DNA of 64,000 bases from positions 86,283 to 150,282 of the forward strand of contig CABJBM010000019.1 of NCBI GenBank assembly GCA_902363835.1, written 5' to 3'. Every line of letters starts with the position of its first letter. Within the stretch, counting starts at the first letter, position 1. Position numbers and translations under genes: made by a program. Source of the stretch: Lachnospiraceae bacterium. Its GTDB lineage: Bacteria; Bacillota; Clostridia; Lachnospirales; Lachnospiraceae. Shown here one piece after another: positions 15,303-24,768 of the stretch. The notes beneath the pieces are model-generated. The model ran no database searches and was not told where the DNA came from. It was given only the letters and a program-made list of their open reading frames with translations.

Positions 15303-16847
15303 ATGAAAAAATGGATTAAGTTACTGTTTACTGCAGGTTTTGCTATGTTTGTTCTGACGGGCTGCGGAGGGAGCGCCAGTACCAGCAAAACAGAGAGTCA
15401 GCCCCAGGCCCAGTCCGAGGATGGAGGCTCTGGCCGCAAAGGGGAACTGATTATCGGAACAGCTGCCGATATCAATAACCTGGATTTACAGAAACAACAG
15501 GATGCTACCAACAACATTGTATTAAAGCTCACTCACGAAACTTTGATTTTCTTCACAAATGAAGGTACGATTGAGCCGCGTCTGTGCACCGGCTGGGAGT
15601 TTAAGGACGACACCCACATTGTGTTCAAACTGTATGATAATATGTGCTTTTCCGATGGCTCTCCGCTGACTGCGGAGGACGTTAAGTTCACTTATGATAT
15701 GGGCCTTGAGAACGAGCTCAGTGTATTAAAGGGTCTTGTTGAAGTCAATGTTATTGACTCACTGACCGTGGAGCTGGTGATTGACAGCTACTCAAACGAA
15801 TTCTTACAGTCTCTTGCCTCTGTTCCGGTGAGTATTCAGTCCAAGGCAGCTTATGAGAGCGGTATGGACGAGCCCTACCTGATTGGTTCCGGTCCGTACA
15901 AACTGGATAAGTGGGAACCAGATGAACAGGCAACCTTTGTAAAGAATGAGAACTACTGGGGTGACAAAAAAGGGGGCTCCAACCGAATTACTTTCCGTCC
16001 GATCAAGGAAGCTTCTACCAGGGCTATTGCCCTTCAAAACGGTGAGATTGATGTCTGTATTGATCCGTCCATGGACAACCTGCCGGATCTGGAAGCTGAT
16101 GAAAACGTAACCGTATTCGAGAGACCCGGTACCCGTCTGTTCTATCTTGGTTTCAATGTAACCCAGGCTCCGTGGGACGATTTAAAAGTAAGACAGGCGG
16201 TTGCACATGCAATTGACCGCGAATCCATCATTGATGTGGTTTTGATGGGGAAGGGGCAGTCTCAGACTACCATTTTAAACCGTGGCTTATGGAGCTTTTT
16301 CGATGACATGAAAGGTTATCCCTATGATGTGGATGCGGCAAAAGCTGCATTGGCTGAGAGCGGCTATACCCCAGGCGGCAAAATTCCATTACTTATCTCC
16401 AATGAAAGCGATTACGGTCAGGTAGCACAGTTGATTCAGGCGAACTTGAAAGTAATTGGTATGGATATCGAAATCCAGACCGTAGAGCCGGCTACACTGA
16501 AGACTGAGTGCGTGAATGGAAGCCAAGGCCTGTTTTTGTGGAGATGGAACGAGGACAGTAAGGTTGATTTCGTATTTCGTGACTTATACTATACCGGTTC
16601 CGGCAGCAATTATCATCACTACTCCGATCCCAGGGCTGATGAACTGACCGACTTAATTCTGACTGAGAAAGATCCGGACAAGCGTCTGGAATACTCCAAA
16701 GAACTGCAGAATTACCTGGTTGAGGCAGTTCCCCAGGTTCCGTTGTATATTAAGAACTTAATCATTGCCTACAATAAGAATCTTAAGGACACCTACTTAT
16801 ATGGCGGCGGAAACCACGACTGGAGATTCGCTTACGTGACAGAATAG
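15303..16847 (+). CDS. Peptide/nickel-type ABC substrate-binding lipoprotein
   Basis: A 514-residue family-5 extracellular solute-binding protein (SBP_bac_5). The signal peptide ends in a lipobox LTGC (C near residue 21), followed by a Ser/Gln-rich linker. The conserved EPRLCTGWEFKDDTHIVFKLYDNMCFSDGSPLTAEDVKFTYD block is characteristic of DppA/OppA/NikA proteins. Substrate cannot be told from sequence; oligopeptides are most likely. AAAGGAGG precedes the ATG. It is first in a five-gene operon with two permeases and two ATPases, divergent from a two-component system. Confidence 0.93.
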   Translation: MKKWIKLLFTAGFAMFVLTGCGGSASTSKTESQPQAQSEDGGSGRKGELIIGTAADINNLDLQKQQDATNNIVLKLTHETLIFFTNEGTIEPRLCTGWEFKDDTHIVFKLYDNMCFSDGSPLTAEDVKFTYDMGLENELSVLKGLVEVNVIDSLTVELVIDSYSNEFLQSLASVPVSIQSKAAYESGMDEPYLIGSGPYKLDKWEPDEQATFVKNENYWGDKKGGSNRITFRPIKEASTRAIALQNGEIDVCIDPSMDNLPDLEADENVTVFERPGTRLFYLGFNVTQAPWDDLKVRQAVAHAIDRESIIDVVLMGKGQSQTTILNRGLWSFFDDMKGYPYDVDAAKAALAESGYTPGGKIPLLISNESDYGQVAQLIQANLKVIGMDIEIQTVEPATLKTECVNGSQGLFLWRWNEDSKVDFVFRDLYYTGSGSNYHHYSDPRADELTDLILTEKDPDKRLEYSKELQNYLVEAVPQVPLYIKNLIIAYNKNLKDTYLYGGGNHDWRFAYVTE

Positions 16848-16860
16848 AAGAGGTTTGCTT

Positions 16861-17796
16861 ATGGGACGATATTTACTGAACAGACTCCTTCTCATGATTC
16901 CGGTGATCCTGATCACTTCGTTTCTGATCTACTCCGCTATGAACATGACGGGAGGAGATCCGGTCCTCGCTCTGGCCCCTGACAATGCGTCAGAGGCCCA
17001 GATCGAGATGATACGGGAAGAGCTGGGGCTTAATGACCCCTTTGTTATTCGTTATTTCAAGTACATGGGCGGAATGCTCAAGGGCGATCTGGGTACCTCC
17101 TATGTGACCAAAAAAGATGTTTTCCAGGCTTACATACAAAGACTGCCGGCCACCATGGAGCTGGCCTGCGCCTCTGTTTTCGTGTCAATGCTGATTGCCA
17201 TTCCTCTTGGCATTTACACTGCCATACGCCAGAATACCTGGAAGGATAATCTTGGGATGGTATTTGCACTTTTCGGTGTTTCAATGCCTAACTTCTGGCT
17301 TGGCCTCATGCTCATGCTTCTGTTTTCACTAAAGCTGGGCTGGCTGCCATCCAGCGGCCGTAATGGGCCTTTATCCCTGATTCTTCCAGCGGTGACAGTT
17401 GGCATGGGACTGGCCGCACTGATTACCCGGACCACACGTTCTTCCATGCTGGATGTGCTCCGCCAGGATTATATGCGCACTGCCAGGGCTAAGGGGGCAG
17501 ATGAGAAACGGGTGATTCTGCGCCACGGTTTGAAAAATGCCCTGATTCCGATTATCACTGTAGTTGGTATGCAGCTCAGCAATGTTTTGACCGGATCCGT
17601 ACTGGCTGAGACCGTATTTGCCTGGCCGGGGGTCGGAAGGCTGATTTTTGATTCTATTTCCAAACGAGACACGCCTATGGTTACCGGGGCTATTATCATG
17701 TCCTGCGTCCTCATGAGTATCGTAAACGTACTGGTGGACGTAGTATATGCATTCTTTGATCCCCGAATCAAGGCGCAATATATAAAAAAGAGGTGA
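16861..17796 (+). CDS. Peptide/nickel ABC permease, DppB type
   Basis: A 311-residue inner permease with about six membrane helices. The family N-terminus (RYLLNRLLLMIPVILITSFLIYSAM) and the EAA loop (RTARAKGADEKRVILRHGLKNALIP) are clear. The ATG at 16861 follows AGAAGAGG; an in-frame TTG at 16855 is too close to that site. It pairs with the DppC-type permease 4 bp downstream. Confidence 0.94.
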   Translation: MGRYLLNRLLLMIPVILITSFLIYSAMNMTGGDPVLALAPDNASEAQIEMIREELGLNDPFVIRYFKYMGGMLKGDLGTSYVTKKDVFQAYIQRLPATMELACASVFVSMLIAIPLGIYTAIRQNTWKDNLGMVFALFGVSMPNFWLGLMLMLLFSLKLGWLPSSGRNGPLSLILPAVTVGMGLAALITRTTRSSMLDVLRQDYMRTARAKGADEKRVILRHGLKNALIPIITVVGMQLSNVLTGSVLAETVFAWPGVGRLIFDSISKRDTPMVTGAIIMSCVLMSIVNVLVDVVYAFFDPRIKAQYIKKR

Positions 17797-17800
17797 TATC

Positions 17801-18670
17801 ATGGCAGCAGAAAGTGTAAAAAGCCGTTCCCAGGCTCAGGAAGTCTGGAGAAGGCTTAAGAAAAACAAAGGTGCCATGATTGGTCTGGGTTTTCTGGTGC
17901 TGTTAGTGGCAGTTGCCATTGCAAGCGGCTTCATCTTCGATTATGACACGGAAGTAATTGGGATTAACCCTGCATTAAAGCTTCAGCCGGCAAATGCAAA
18001 ACACTGGTTTGGCACCGATAACCTGGGACGTGACATTTTTGCCAGAGTCTTGTACGGAGCCCGCTACAGTTTGGTAATTGGTGTCGGCAGCGTGGTCATC
18101 GGTCTGGTAGTGGGTGTTATCTGCGGTGCCTTAGCCGGATATTACGGCGGCATAATTGATCAGGTGGTTATGAGAACAAACGATATCCTGTATGCAGTGC
18201 CTAATATTATGATTGCAGTTGTGATTGTGTCCTTGTTTGGAACCAACACCATGAATTTACTGCTGGCCCTGTGTGTGACGGTTGCCACGGCATTCACAAG
18301 AATCGCCCGTGCTTCCGTTATGACCATCCGGGGACAGGAATATGTGGAGGCAGCTTACGCTATGGGGCTGCCCACCTGGAAGGTTATTGCAAAGCACATC
18401 CTTCCCAACTGTCTTTCCCCAATCATTGTCCAGATTACCCTTTCCATTGGCACTACCATCATTGCAGCCTCTTCCTTAAGCTTCCTGGGTATTGGCATTC
18501 CAAGCCCGGCACCGGAATGGGGGGCAATGCTTTCCGAGGGACGTAACTTTATCCGAAATTCCAGTTATATCTGCGTAATACCGGGACTTGCCATTATGCT
18601 TACGGTACTGGCTTTAAATCTTTTAGGCGACGGACTGCGGGATGCGCTGGATCCAAAACTGAAAAAGTAG
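17801..18670 (+). CDS. Peptide/nickel ABC permease, DppC type
   Basis: A 289-residue permease. A short cytosolic N-terminus with the OppC-like [19 protein letters not shown] helix is followed by [24 protein letters not shown], the hallmark of DppC/OppC proteins. The EAA loop is [26 protein letters not shown]. It has about six membrane helices. The ATG follows AAGAGGTGATATC. It forms the membrane channel with the DppB-type subunit. Confidence 0.95.
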   Translation: MAAESVKSRSQAQEVWRRLKKNKGAMIGLGFLVLLVAVAIASGFIFDYDTEVIGINPALKLQPANAKHWFGTDNLGRDIFARVLYGARYSLVIGVGSVVIGLVVGVICGALAGYYGGIIDQVVMRTNDILYAVPNIMIAVVIVSLFGTNTMNLLLALCVTVATAFTRIARASVMTIRGQEYVEAAYAMGLPTWKVIAKHILPNCLSPIIVQITLSIGTTIIAASSLSFLGIGIPSPAPEWGAMLSEGRNFIRNSSYICVIPGLAIMLTVLALNLLGDGLRDALDPKLKK

Positions 18671-18678
18671 GTGATAGT

Positions 18679-19683
18679 ATGAACGAAATTATATTAGATA
18701 TTAAGAACCTGGTTATTAATTATGAGACAGATGATGGCTGTGTCAGGGCTGTCAACGGCCTTGATCTGCAGCTTGGCAAGAAAAAAACCCTGGGTCTGGT
18801 AGGTGAAACCGGCGCTGGAAAGACTACCACCGCCCTTTCTATTCTGAATCTGGTGCCGAATCCGCCGGGAGTTATCCGGGACGGGATCATTATGCTGGAT
18901 GGCGACAATGTGTTGGAAAAGAGCCCAAAGGAGCTGGAAAAAATGCGCGGCAACGATGTTGCCATGATCTTTCAGGATCCTATGACCGCCTTGAATCCGG
19001 TTATGACCATTGGTGAGCAGATCGCAGAGAGTATTCTTCTGCATGAAAATATTTCTGAGGAAGGAGCCATGGAGCGGGCGAAAGAAATGCTTAAGATGGT
19101 TGGCATTGCAGAGAGCCGTGCCTGTGACTATCCCCATCAGTTCTCCGGTGGTATGAGACAACGTGTAGTCATCGCCATTGCCCTGGCCTGTAACCCGAAA
19201 CTGCTGATTGCCGATGAACCGACTACAGCCCTGGATGTAACGATTCAGGCACAAGTGCTGGAGCTGATGAAGGGACTGATCAGACAATACGAGATGTCAA
19301 TGCTCTTAATCACTCACGATCTGGGCGTTGTAGCCGAGATCTGTGATGAAGTGGCGGTTATCTATTCAGGAAAGGTCGTGGAAAAAGGCACTGCCGATGA
19401 AATTTTCAATCATACCCGCCATCCATACACGGAAGGATTATTCAACTCCATGCCCAACTTAAAACAGCGGGGCGAGGAGCTGGAACCGATTCAGGGTATG
19501 ATGCCGGATCCCATGAACTTACCGGAAGGCTGTTCTTTTGCAGAGCGGTGTCCTTATGTGACAGAGCGCTGCGCGCAGGTACAGCCGGAGTTGAAACCGG
19601 CCGGTGACACCCATTTCGTGGCCTGCCTGGCTTATGAGGACAAAAATTTCAAGCTCAGGAGGTACCAGCATGCCGGGAAGTAA
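18679..19683 (+). CDS. Peptide/nickel ABC ATP-binding protein, DppD type
   Basis: A 334-residue ATPase with Walker [10 protein letters not shown], signature FSGGMRQR, Walker [13 protein letters not shown] and the DppD/OppD C-terminal extension containing a cysteine motif ([22 protein letters not shown]), which in this family can hold an iron-sulfur cluster. TAGGTGATAGT precedes the ATG. It works as a heterodimer with the next gene product, whose start overlaps its end by 14 bp. Confidence 0.95.
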   Translation: MNEIILDIKNLVINYETDDGCVRAVNGLDLQLGKKKTLGLVGETGAGKTTTALSILNLVPNPPGVIRDGIIMLDGDNVLEKSPKELEKMRGNDVAMIFQDPMTALNPVMTIGEQIAESILLHENISEEGAMERAKEMLKMVGIAESRACDYPHQFSGGMRQRVVIAIALACNPKLLIADEPTTALDVTIQAQVLELMKGLIRQYEMSMLLITHDLGVVAEICDEVAVIYSGKVVEKGTADEIFNHTRHPYTEGLFNSMPNLKQRGEELEPIQGMMPDPMNLPEGCSFAERCPYVTERCAQVQPELKPAGDTHFVACLAYEDKNFKLRRYQHAGK

Positions 19684-20629
19684 ATATGTATTGGAAGTTG
19701 AAAATCTGACAAAATATTTTAATACACCGGCCGGACAGCTTCACGCCGTAGACGGTGTCAGCTTTAAGCTGGAGTATGGAAAGACTTTGGGAATTGTAGG
19801 GGAATCCGGATGCGGCAAGTCCACCACCGGAAGGACTTTGTTAAAGCTGACCCCGCCATCCTCCGGTAAGATTATTTTTGAAGGCGAGGACATCACCGCC
19901 TATCGCGCTGCAAAGATGCGTAAGCTGCGCACGGAAATGCAGATAATCTTCCAGGATCCGTTTTCATCTCTGGATCCCAGACAGAGCGTTATGCAGCTCA
20001 TCAGTGAGCCAATGATCCAACATAAACTGGTCTCAGGCAAAGCGGCCATTGAGAAACACACACGGGAGCTGATGGAGATTGTCGGCCTCTCATCCCGGTA
20101 CGTCAATTCCTATCCCCATGAGTTAGATGGGGGCAGACGCCAGAGAATTGGTATTGCACGCGCCCTGGCTGTAAATCCCAAGCTCATCGTCTGTGACGAG
20201 CCGGTATCTGCCTTGGATGTATCAATTCAGGCACAGATTTTAAACCTGTTAAAGCAGCTTCAGAAGGACCTCAGTCTTTCCTACATCTTCATTACCCATG
20301 ATCTGTCAGTAGTAAAATACTTTTCTGACGATATTGCAGTCATGTATCTGGGGCAGATGGTTGAGAAGGCAAACTCCGACGATTTGTTTGCAGAGCCGAT
20401 TCACCCCTACACCAAAGCACTGCTGGCAGCAGTTCCACAGCCGGTAGTGGGAAAGGATCGCCCGCAGCGTCAGTTGATTAAGGGCGAGATCACTTCCCCG
20501 GTAAACTTACCTGACGAGTGCCGGTTCTCCAAGCGCTGCGAATTCACCTGCGACCATTGCCTGCAGAAAAATCCGGAGCTTAAGGAGCTGCGTCCCGATC
20601 ACTTTGTGGCATGTGCCCTTGCAAAATAA
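19670..20629 (+). CDS. Peptide/nickel ABC ATP-binding protein, DppF type
   Basis: A 319-residue ATPase with Walker [14 protein letters not shown], Walker [13 protein letters not shown] and the C-terminal cysteine motif [14 protein letters not shown]. The signature region reads [10 protein letters not shown], with Asp in place of the usual Ser of LSGG(Q/R), a DppF/OppF-like variant. The ATG at 19670 follows CAGGAGG; in-frame sequence back to 19604 lies within the upstream gene and lacks a site. It is the last gene of the operon and is followed by two terminators. Confidence 0.95.
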   Translation: MPGSKYVLEVENLTKYFNTPAGQLHAVDGVSFKLEYGKTLGIVGESGCGKSTTGRTLLKLTPPSSGKIIFEGEDITAYRAAKMRKLRTEMQIIFQDPFSSLDPRQSVMQLISEPMIQHKLVSGKAAIEKHTRELMEIVGLSSRYVNSYPHELDGGRRQRIGIARALAVNPKLIVCDEPVSALDVSIQAQILNLLKQLQKDLSLSYIFITHDLSVVKYFSDDIAVMYLGQMVEKANSDDLFAEPIHPYTKALLAAVPQPVVGKDRPQRQLIKGEITSPVNLPDECRFSKRCEFTCDHCLQKNPELKELRPDHFVACALAK

Positions 20630-20673
20630 TAAAAACTGCGCAGCAATCCGGGAATCCATTCTTAAAGAGTCAA

Positions 20674-20706
20674 AAGAAACCTCATTTTTCTGAAATGGGG
20701 TTTCTT
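20674..20706 (+). terminator. Terminator 1 of the peptide ABC operon
   Basis: AAGAAACCTCATTT pairs with AAATGGGGTTTCTT (one G-T pair) around a 5-base loop. The 3' arm is itself T-rich. Confidence 0.7.
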
Positions 20707-20716
20707 AACAGTATGT

Positions 20717-20746
20717 GCGGGCTTTTTTTAAGCCCGCTGTTTTTGT
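20717..20746 (+). terminator. Terminator 2 of the peptide ABC operon
   Basis: GCGGGCTT pairs with AAGCCCGC around a T-loop and is followed by TGTTTTTG. It is a second, stronger terminator close behind the first. Confidence 0.8.
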
Positions 20747-20890
20747 ACCATAAGGCATGTCCGGTGAAGCTGGATCATGCAAGTCCGGTCACAATCTTTT
20801 GAGTGTGAAAGTGATCAGCCGGGGTTTTTGCCCTATTCCCGGAGGACAAACCATGATATAATTGTACATAAAGTTGTACAGAGGAAAACT

Positions 20891-22690
20891 ATGGATCTTT
20901 ATTTGTTGGAATGGGGTGAATTTGTGAACGGTATAAGCGATGTTAAGGGTTTTGAAACATTTGCTAAGATCCAACCTGTTAATAAAGGCTGGTCCGGTGA
21001 CAAGAAATATTATATTGAAACCGCTGATGGACGGAAGCTGCTGCTTCGTGTGGCTGATATATCCCAATATGCCCGTAAAAAGTCTGAGTATGAATTGGTG
21101 AGTCAGTTTTTTGCACTGGATATTCCAATACCTGAGCCCTTGGATTTCGGGTTATGTGACAATGACAGCAAGGTTTATTCCCTGTTTACTTTCTGTGATG
21201 GCGAAGATGCTGAAATCGTGCTTCCAAGGATTACTGAGGCGGAACAATATGCCATTGGCATTGAGTCCGGGAAAATCCTTAAAAAGCTTCATACCATTCC
21301 TGTTCCAAAAAATCAGGAGCACTGGGCTGACCGTTTTAACCGGAAAATAAATACTAAAATTGAAAAATACCGGGGATGCGGCCTGAGTTTTAAGGGAGAC
21401 AATCAAGTAATGGAATATATAGAAACTAATAGGAATCTTCTTGATAATCGCCCTCAGTTTTACCAGCATGGCGATTATCATGCAGGGAATATGGTCATTT
21501 CCCCTGACGGAAAACTCTCAATTATTGATTTTAACCGTTTTGATTTTGGAGATCCCTGGGAGGAATTTAACCGCATTGCCTGGAGCGCCGTTGTCAGCCC
21601 TCACTTTGCCACAGGGCAGATTAACGGATATTTTGGAGGCAGGCCGCCCATGGAATTTTTCAAGCTGCTGGCTTTGTATATTTTTTCTAATACAGTATCG
21701 TCCATTCCCTGGGCAATCCCATTTGGTCAGGAAGAAATAGATACAATGATAAGGCAGTCCCAGAATGTGCTCGCCTGGTTTGACAACATGGAAAATCCTG
21801 TACCATCCTGGTATATGGAAGATTTCTATATTCAATATATGGACGGAATACCATATAAGCTTAAAAAAGCCTTTGATATGTCCTTTATCAGTTCATATGG
21901 TACGGTCTTTAAAGTATTTGATGATCAGGATTCCGGTAATATCTGCTTTGGCCTCAGGAATCAGGGGAAAAGATATTTTGCTAAGTTTGCCGGTGCTCCT
22001 ACAGAAAGGGCTTGCTGTTCGGCTGAACAGGCTGTTCAGAACCTTAAAAGCGCTGTCCCTGTATACCGTGACCTGGCTCATAATAATCTCATAAGGCTTA
22101 TCAGGGATGAAGAAATTGGCGGCGGTTATGCCGCTGTGTTCCAATGGGCTGATGGAGAATGTATGGGGCGCATGTACCCTGTTTCCAGAAAGAAATTCAT
22201 GAGCATGCCTGTTGAAACAAAAATGCGGGTATTTGAGGACATTCTGTCATTCCACTCTTTTGTACACGAAAAAGGTTATGTTGCCATTGATTTTTATGAC
22301 GGCAGTATCATGTATGACTTTGAACAAGGGAAAACCATGATCTGTGATATTGATTTTTACGCAAAAAAGCCTTACATAAATAACATGGGCCGTTTATGGG
22401 GAAGTTCGCGCTTCATGTCGCCGGAAGAGTTCATCCTGGGCGCTGAGATTGATGAAATTACAAACGTTTACACAATGGGTGCAGTTGCTTTTGCCTTGTT
22501 TTCAGAATACGACCGTTCCCTGGGACAATGGCCTCTTGGCAAAGAGCTGTATGAAGTAGTTAAAAAAGCGGTAAGCAATAAGCGGGAATTACGGCAGCAG
22601 TCAATACAGCAGCTTATGGATCAGTGGAATTGCGCAAAGGAGGGGAATGAATATGGTTCGGCTTATGACGGAACGTTTGATTGTACGTGA
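20891..22690 (+). CDS. Tandem phosphotransferase: APH-type domain fused to a protein-kinase-like domain
   Basis: A 599-residue cytosolic protein with two kinase-fold halves. Residues ~20-300 are an aminoglycoside-phosphotransferase-like domain with HGDYHAGNM (H193, D195) and IDFNRFDFGDPW (D213). Residues ~320-590 resemble a Ser/Thr protein kinase: VAIDFYDGSIMYD in the catalytic-loop position, ICDIDFY (D486/D488) in place of DFG, and WGSSRFMSPEEF as the activation-segment end. The ATG at 20891 follows AGAGGAAA. Substrates are unknown; antibiotic phosphorylation is possible, but so is a small-metabolite kinase. Its end overlaps the next gene by 38 bp, so the two are coupled. Confidence 0.8.
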   Translation: MDLYLLEWGEFVNGISDVKGFETFAKIQPVNKGWSGDKKYYIETADGRKLLLRVADISQYARKKSEYELVSQFFALDIPIPEPLDFGLCDNDSKVYSLFTFCDGEDAEIVLPRITEAEQYAIGIESGKILKKLHTIPVPKNQEHWADRFNRKINTKIEKYRGCGLSFKGDNQVMEYIETNRNLLDNRPQFYQHGDYHAGNMVISPDGKLSIIDFNRFDFGDPWEEFNRIAWSAVVSPHFATGQINGYFGGRPPMEFFKLLALYIFSNTVSSIPWAIPFGQEEIDTMIRQSQNVLAWFDNMENPVPSWYMEDFYIQYMDGIPYKLKKAFDMSFISSYGTVFKVFDDQDSGNICFGLRNQGKRYFAKFAGAPTERACCSAEQAVQNLKSAVPVYRDLAHNNLIRLIRDEEIGGGYAAVFQWADGECMGRMYPVSRKKFMSMPVETKMRVFEDILSFHSFVHEKGYVAIDFYDGSIMYDFEQGKTMICDIDFYAKKPYINNMGRLWGSSRFMSPEEFILGAEIDEITNVYTMGAVAFALFSEYDRSLGQWPLGKELYEVVKKAVSNKRELRQQSIQQLMDQWNCAKEGNEYGSAYDGTFDCT

Positions 22691-23573
22691 TCCAAAGCCG
22701 GAAGATTTTAATGAATGGCATAGGCTGATGTCCGACTCCGGGACTATGTATTATCTCGATGATATCATGACCCATTCAATGGCTGAAAGCAGACAAAATC
22801 TTGATACGGCAATAGAGGAAGCGGGAAATCCTCATAGAACAAAATATTTCTTTGCTGTTGAATTAATTGAGACAGGCGCTTTTATAGGCTCAATCGGTTA
22901 TACTGTGGAGGAAATTACTCCTGTGGGCAAAATAGCTCATGCAGGTTATTTCTTTTTACCGGAATACCAGGGCAAAGGGTATACCACGGAAGCATTCAGG
23001 GAAGTAATCCGTTTTGCTTTTGAAGATGATAATGTGTTCCGGCTTAAAACAGGCTGTTTTTCTGATAACAAAGCTTCTTGGCGGGTTATGCAAAAATGCG
23101 GGCTTATAAAGGAAGGAGAGTACAAGGCCTGTGCCTGGCACGACGGCAACATGAAAGACAGAGTTTCCTACCGGCTGTTAAAGGCTGAATGGCTGAATCA
23201 GCCTGAAAATAATGAGGGTTTTTGGACTGCCATTGATAAACTGGTGGCTGGATCGGAACTTGTCATTGACCGCCCAAAAGGAAGCTGCCATCCAAAATAC
23301 AGGGACTTTATTTATAAGCTGGATTATGGTTACTTGAAAGGGACATCCTCAATGGATGGGGGCGGAATCGATGTATGGCGAGGAAGCGATCCTGCAATGG
23401 GAGCAGATGCGGTTATGTGCATTGTTGATCTTATGAAGCGGGATTCGGAAATTAAAATTTTGATTGGCTGCAGCGAAGAAGAAAAAGCAATTGTTTATGA
23501 GACCCATAATGAAACGGAGTTTATGAAAGGCGTATTATGGCGGAGGCGGATTTATCATAATGGCCAAAGCTAA
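22653..23573 (+). CDS. GNAT acetyltransferase fused to an inorganic-pyrophosphatase-like domain
   Basis: About 306 residues. Residues 1-185 are a RimJ/RimL-type GNAT domain with the acetyl-CoA loop around YQGKGYTTEA and a conserved NKASWRVMQKCGL. Residues ~200-300 resemble the small Firmicute inorganic pyrophosphatase family: VIDRPKGSCHP, YKLDYGYLKGTSSMDGGGIDVW and a closing EETHNE-like segment. The acidic pair normally after DG is replaced by GG, so catalysis may be altered. AAAGGAGGGG at 22636-22645 favours the ATG at 22653. Encoded inside the end of the kinase-fusion gene, so the two probably act on related substrates. Confidence 0.78.
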   Translation: MVRLMTERLIVRDPKPEDFNEWHRLMSDSGTMYYLDDIMTHSMAESRQNLDTAIEEAGNPHRTKYFFAVELIETGAFIGSIGYTVEEITPVGKIAHAGYFFLPEYQGKGYTTEAFREVIRFAFEDDNVFRLKTGCFSDNKASWRVMQKCGLIKEGEYKACAWHDGNMKDRVSYRLLKAEWLNQPENNEGFWTAIDKLVAGSELVIDRPKGSCHPKYRDFIYKLDYGYLKGTSSMDGGGIDVWRGSDPAMGADAVMCIVDLMKRDSEIKILIGCSEEEKAIVYETHNETEFMKGVLWRRRIYHNGQS

Positions 23574-23636
23574 GACTCCGGGCCTCTGTTCCAGGCACTT
23601 TACCATATGTTTTAAGCCCAAGTCCGCCGCTCATAA

Positions 23637-23668
23637 AAGGCAATGGCACTTAGCTGCCATCAAGCCTT
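23637..23668 (+). terminator. Hairpin downstream of the GNAT fusion gene
   Basis: AAGGC-ATGGCA pairs with TGCCAT-GCCTT with small internal bulges. No strong T-tract follows, so it is a possible terminator only. The remainder of 23574-23804 holds the promoter region of the next gene; TATAAT at 23763-23768 is a likely -10. Confidence 0.4.
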
Positions 23669-23804
23669 ATATATAGCATGTGTCTGAAATGGTGTCACTT
23701 TTTTATCTTGATTATGTGAAGAAATTATCAAAAACCTTATAGCAAGTATCAAGTTTATTTTGTATAATAAAGATAGAAACCATTATGATTTACTGCGGAG
23801 ATTG

Positions 23805-24665
23805 ATGGATATGATAAAATTGACGAATTTTAATGTTAAAAAAATGACGATTGGGGAAATGGCTAAAATCAACCGCATATCAGAGCAAACGTTAAGGCTG
23901 TATGACCGGGAAGGGCTGTTTTCACCTGTTTACAGGGATGAGAACACCGGATACCGCTACTATGACATCCGCCAAAGCGCCCAGCTTGATATGATCCGGT
24001 ACATGAAAGCCCTTGGGATGCCTTTAAAGGAGATCAGGGTCCACATGAAGAAATGGGATATGGGGCGGATAAAGCAGCTTCTTAAGGAGAACCGGGATGC
24101 CATTGACCAGAAAATTGTGGAGCTTAACCTTCAAAAACGGGCAATTGAACGGACCCTTGACAGTTATGAACGCTATGAAGCAGCCCCTCCGGACGGGGCT
24201 ATTGTGCTGGAATACATACCAAAACGCCGGATGTATGTAAAAGAGACAAAAACCAATTTTTATGATTATGAAATTGACGAATACGAACGTTTGCTGCGCA
24301 GCTTAAAAGAGGATATGGCTGCCCGTAAAATATCGGCCTTTTACTTTGCCAATGCGGGAACTATTTTAAAGCGTGAGAACTTTATGAAACGAAACCTGTA
24401 TTCCACCCAGATCTTTGTGTTTGTGGACCAGGAATTCGTTGATGAAGAGCTGATAACCATCGTACCGGCAGGATCCTATCTTTGCATATACTGTGACCGT
24501 TTTTCCAAGGAAAAGGAATACATGGACCGCCTGCTTGCAGCCATAGAAGAAAATCATTACACCGTGGCTGGAGATTACATATGTGAAGTCATTGTGGAAA
24601 TGCCTCTTGATTATAAGGAAAGAGGCATGTTTCTGCGCCTTCAGGTACCGGTCCGCATGTCCTGA
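23805..24665 (+). CDS. MerR-family regulator with GyrI-like effector domain
   Basis: About 286 residues. A MerR HTH (TIGEMAKINRISEQTLRLYDREGLFSPVYRDENTGYRYYDIRQ) is followed by a long helix and a C-terminal domain of the GyrI-like small-molecule-binding type (residues ~130-280). This is the BmrR/multidrug-type layout. The ATG at 23805 follows GCGGAG. An in-frame TTG at 23760 overlaps the likely -10 (23763-23768) and is rejected. It probably controls the oxidoreductase gene downstream, whose promoter has the long spacer that MerR proteins need. Confidence 0.88.
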   Translation: MDMIKLTNFNVKKMTIGEMAKINRISEQTLRLYDREGLFSPVYRDENTGYRYYDIRQSAQLDMIRYMKALGMPLKEIRVHMKKWDMGRIKQLLKENRDAIDQKIVELNLQKRAIERTLDSYERYEAAPPDGAIVLEYIPKRRMYVKETKTNFYDYEIDEYERLLRSLKEDMAARKISAFYFANAGTILKRENFMKRNLYSTQIFVFVDQEFVDEELITIVPAGSYLCIYCDRFSKEKEYMDRLLAAIEENHYTVAGDYICEVIVEMPLDYKERGMFLRLQVPVRMS

Positions 24666-24686
24666 TATTTGGTGATTTTGCTCCAT

Positions 24687-24717
24687 TGACCTGATACCAT
24701 CTATAACCTTTATAATG
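24687..24717 (+). promoter_or_regulatory. MerR-type promoter with 19-bp spacer
   Basis: TTGACC (24687-24692) and TATAAT (24712-24717) are separated by 19 bp. That overlong spacer is the hallmark of promoters activated by MerR-family DNA distortion. It lies between the MerR gene and the oxidoreductase gene. No clear dyad was seen within the spacer. Confidence 0.6.
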
Positions 24718-24768
24718 AAGTCATCAGGAGTAAAACTCTCAAACAAGTCTAATAGAGAAAGGATGACG

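Noticed and set aside
18694..19287. A 197-codon minus-strand frame
   Set aside because: It is antisense to the DppD-type ATPase gene, whose Walker motifs are clear.
23760..23804. Upstream TTG start for the MerR-GyrI gene
   Set aside because: It overlaps the probable -10 hexamer (TATAAT at 23763-23768), so it would not be in the transcript.
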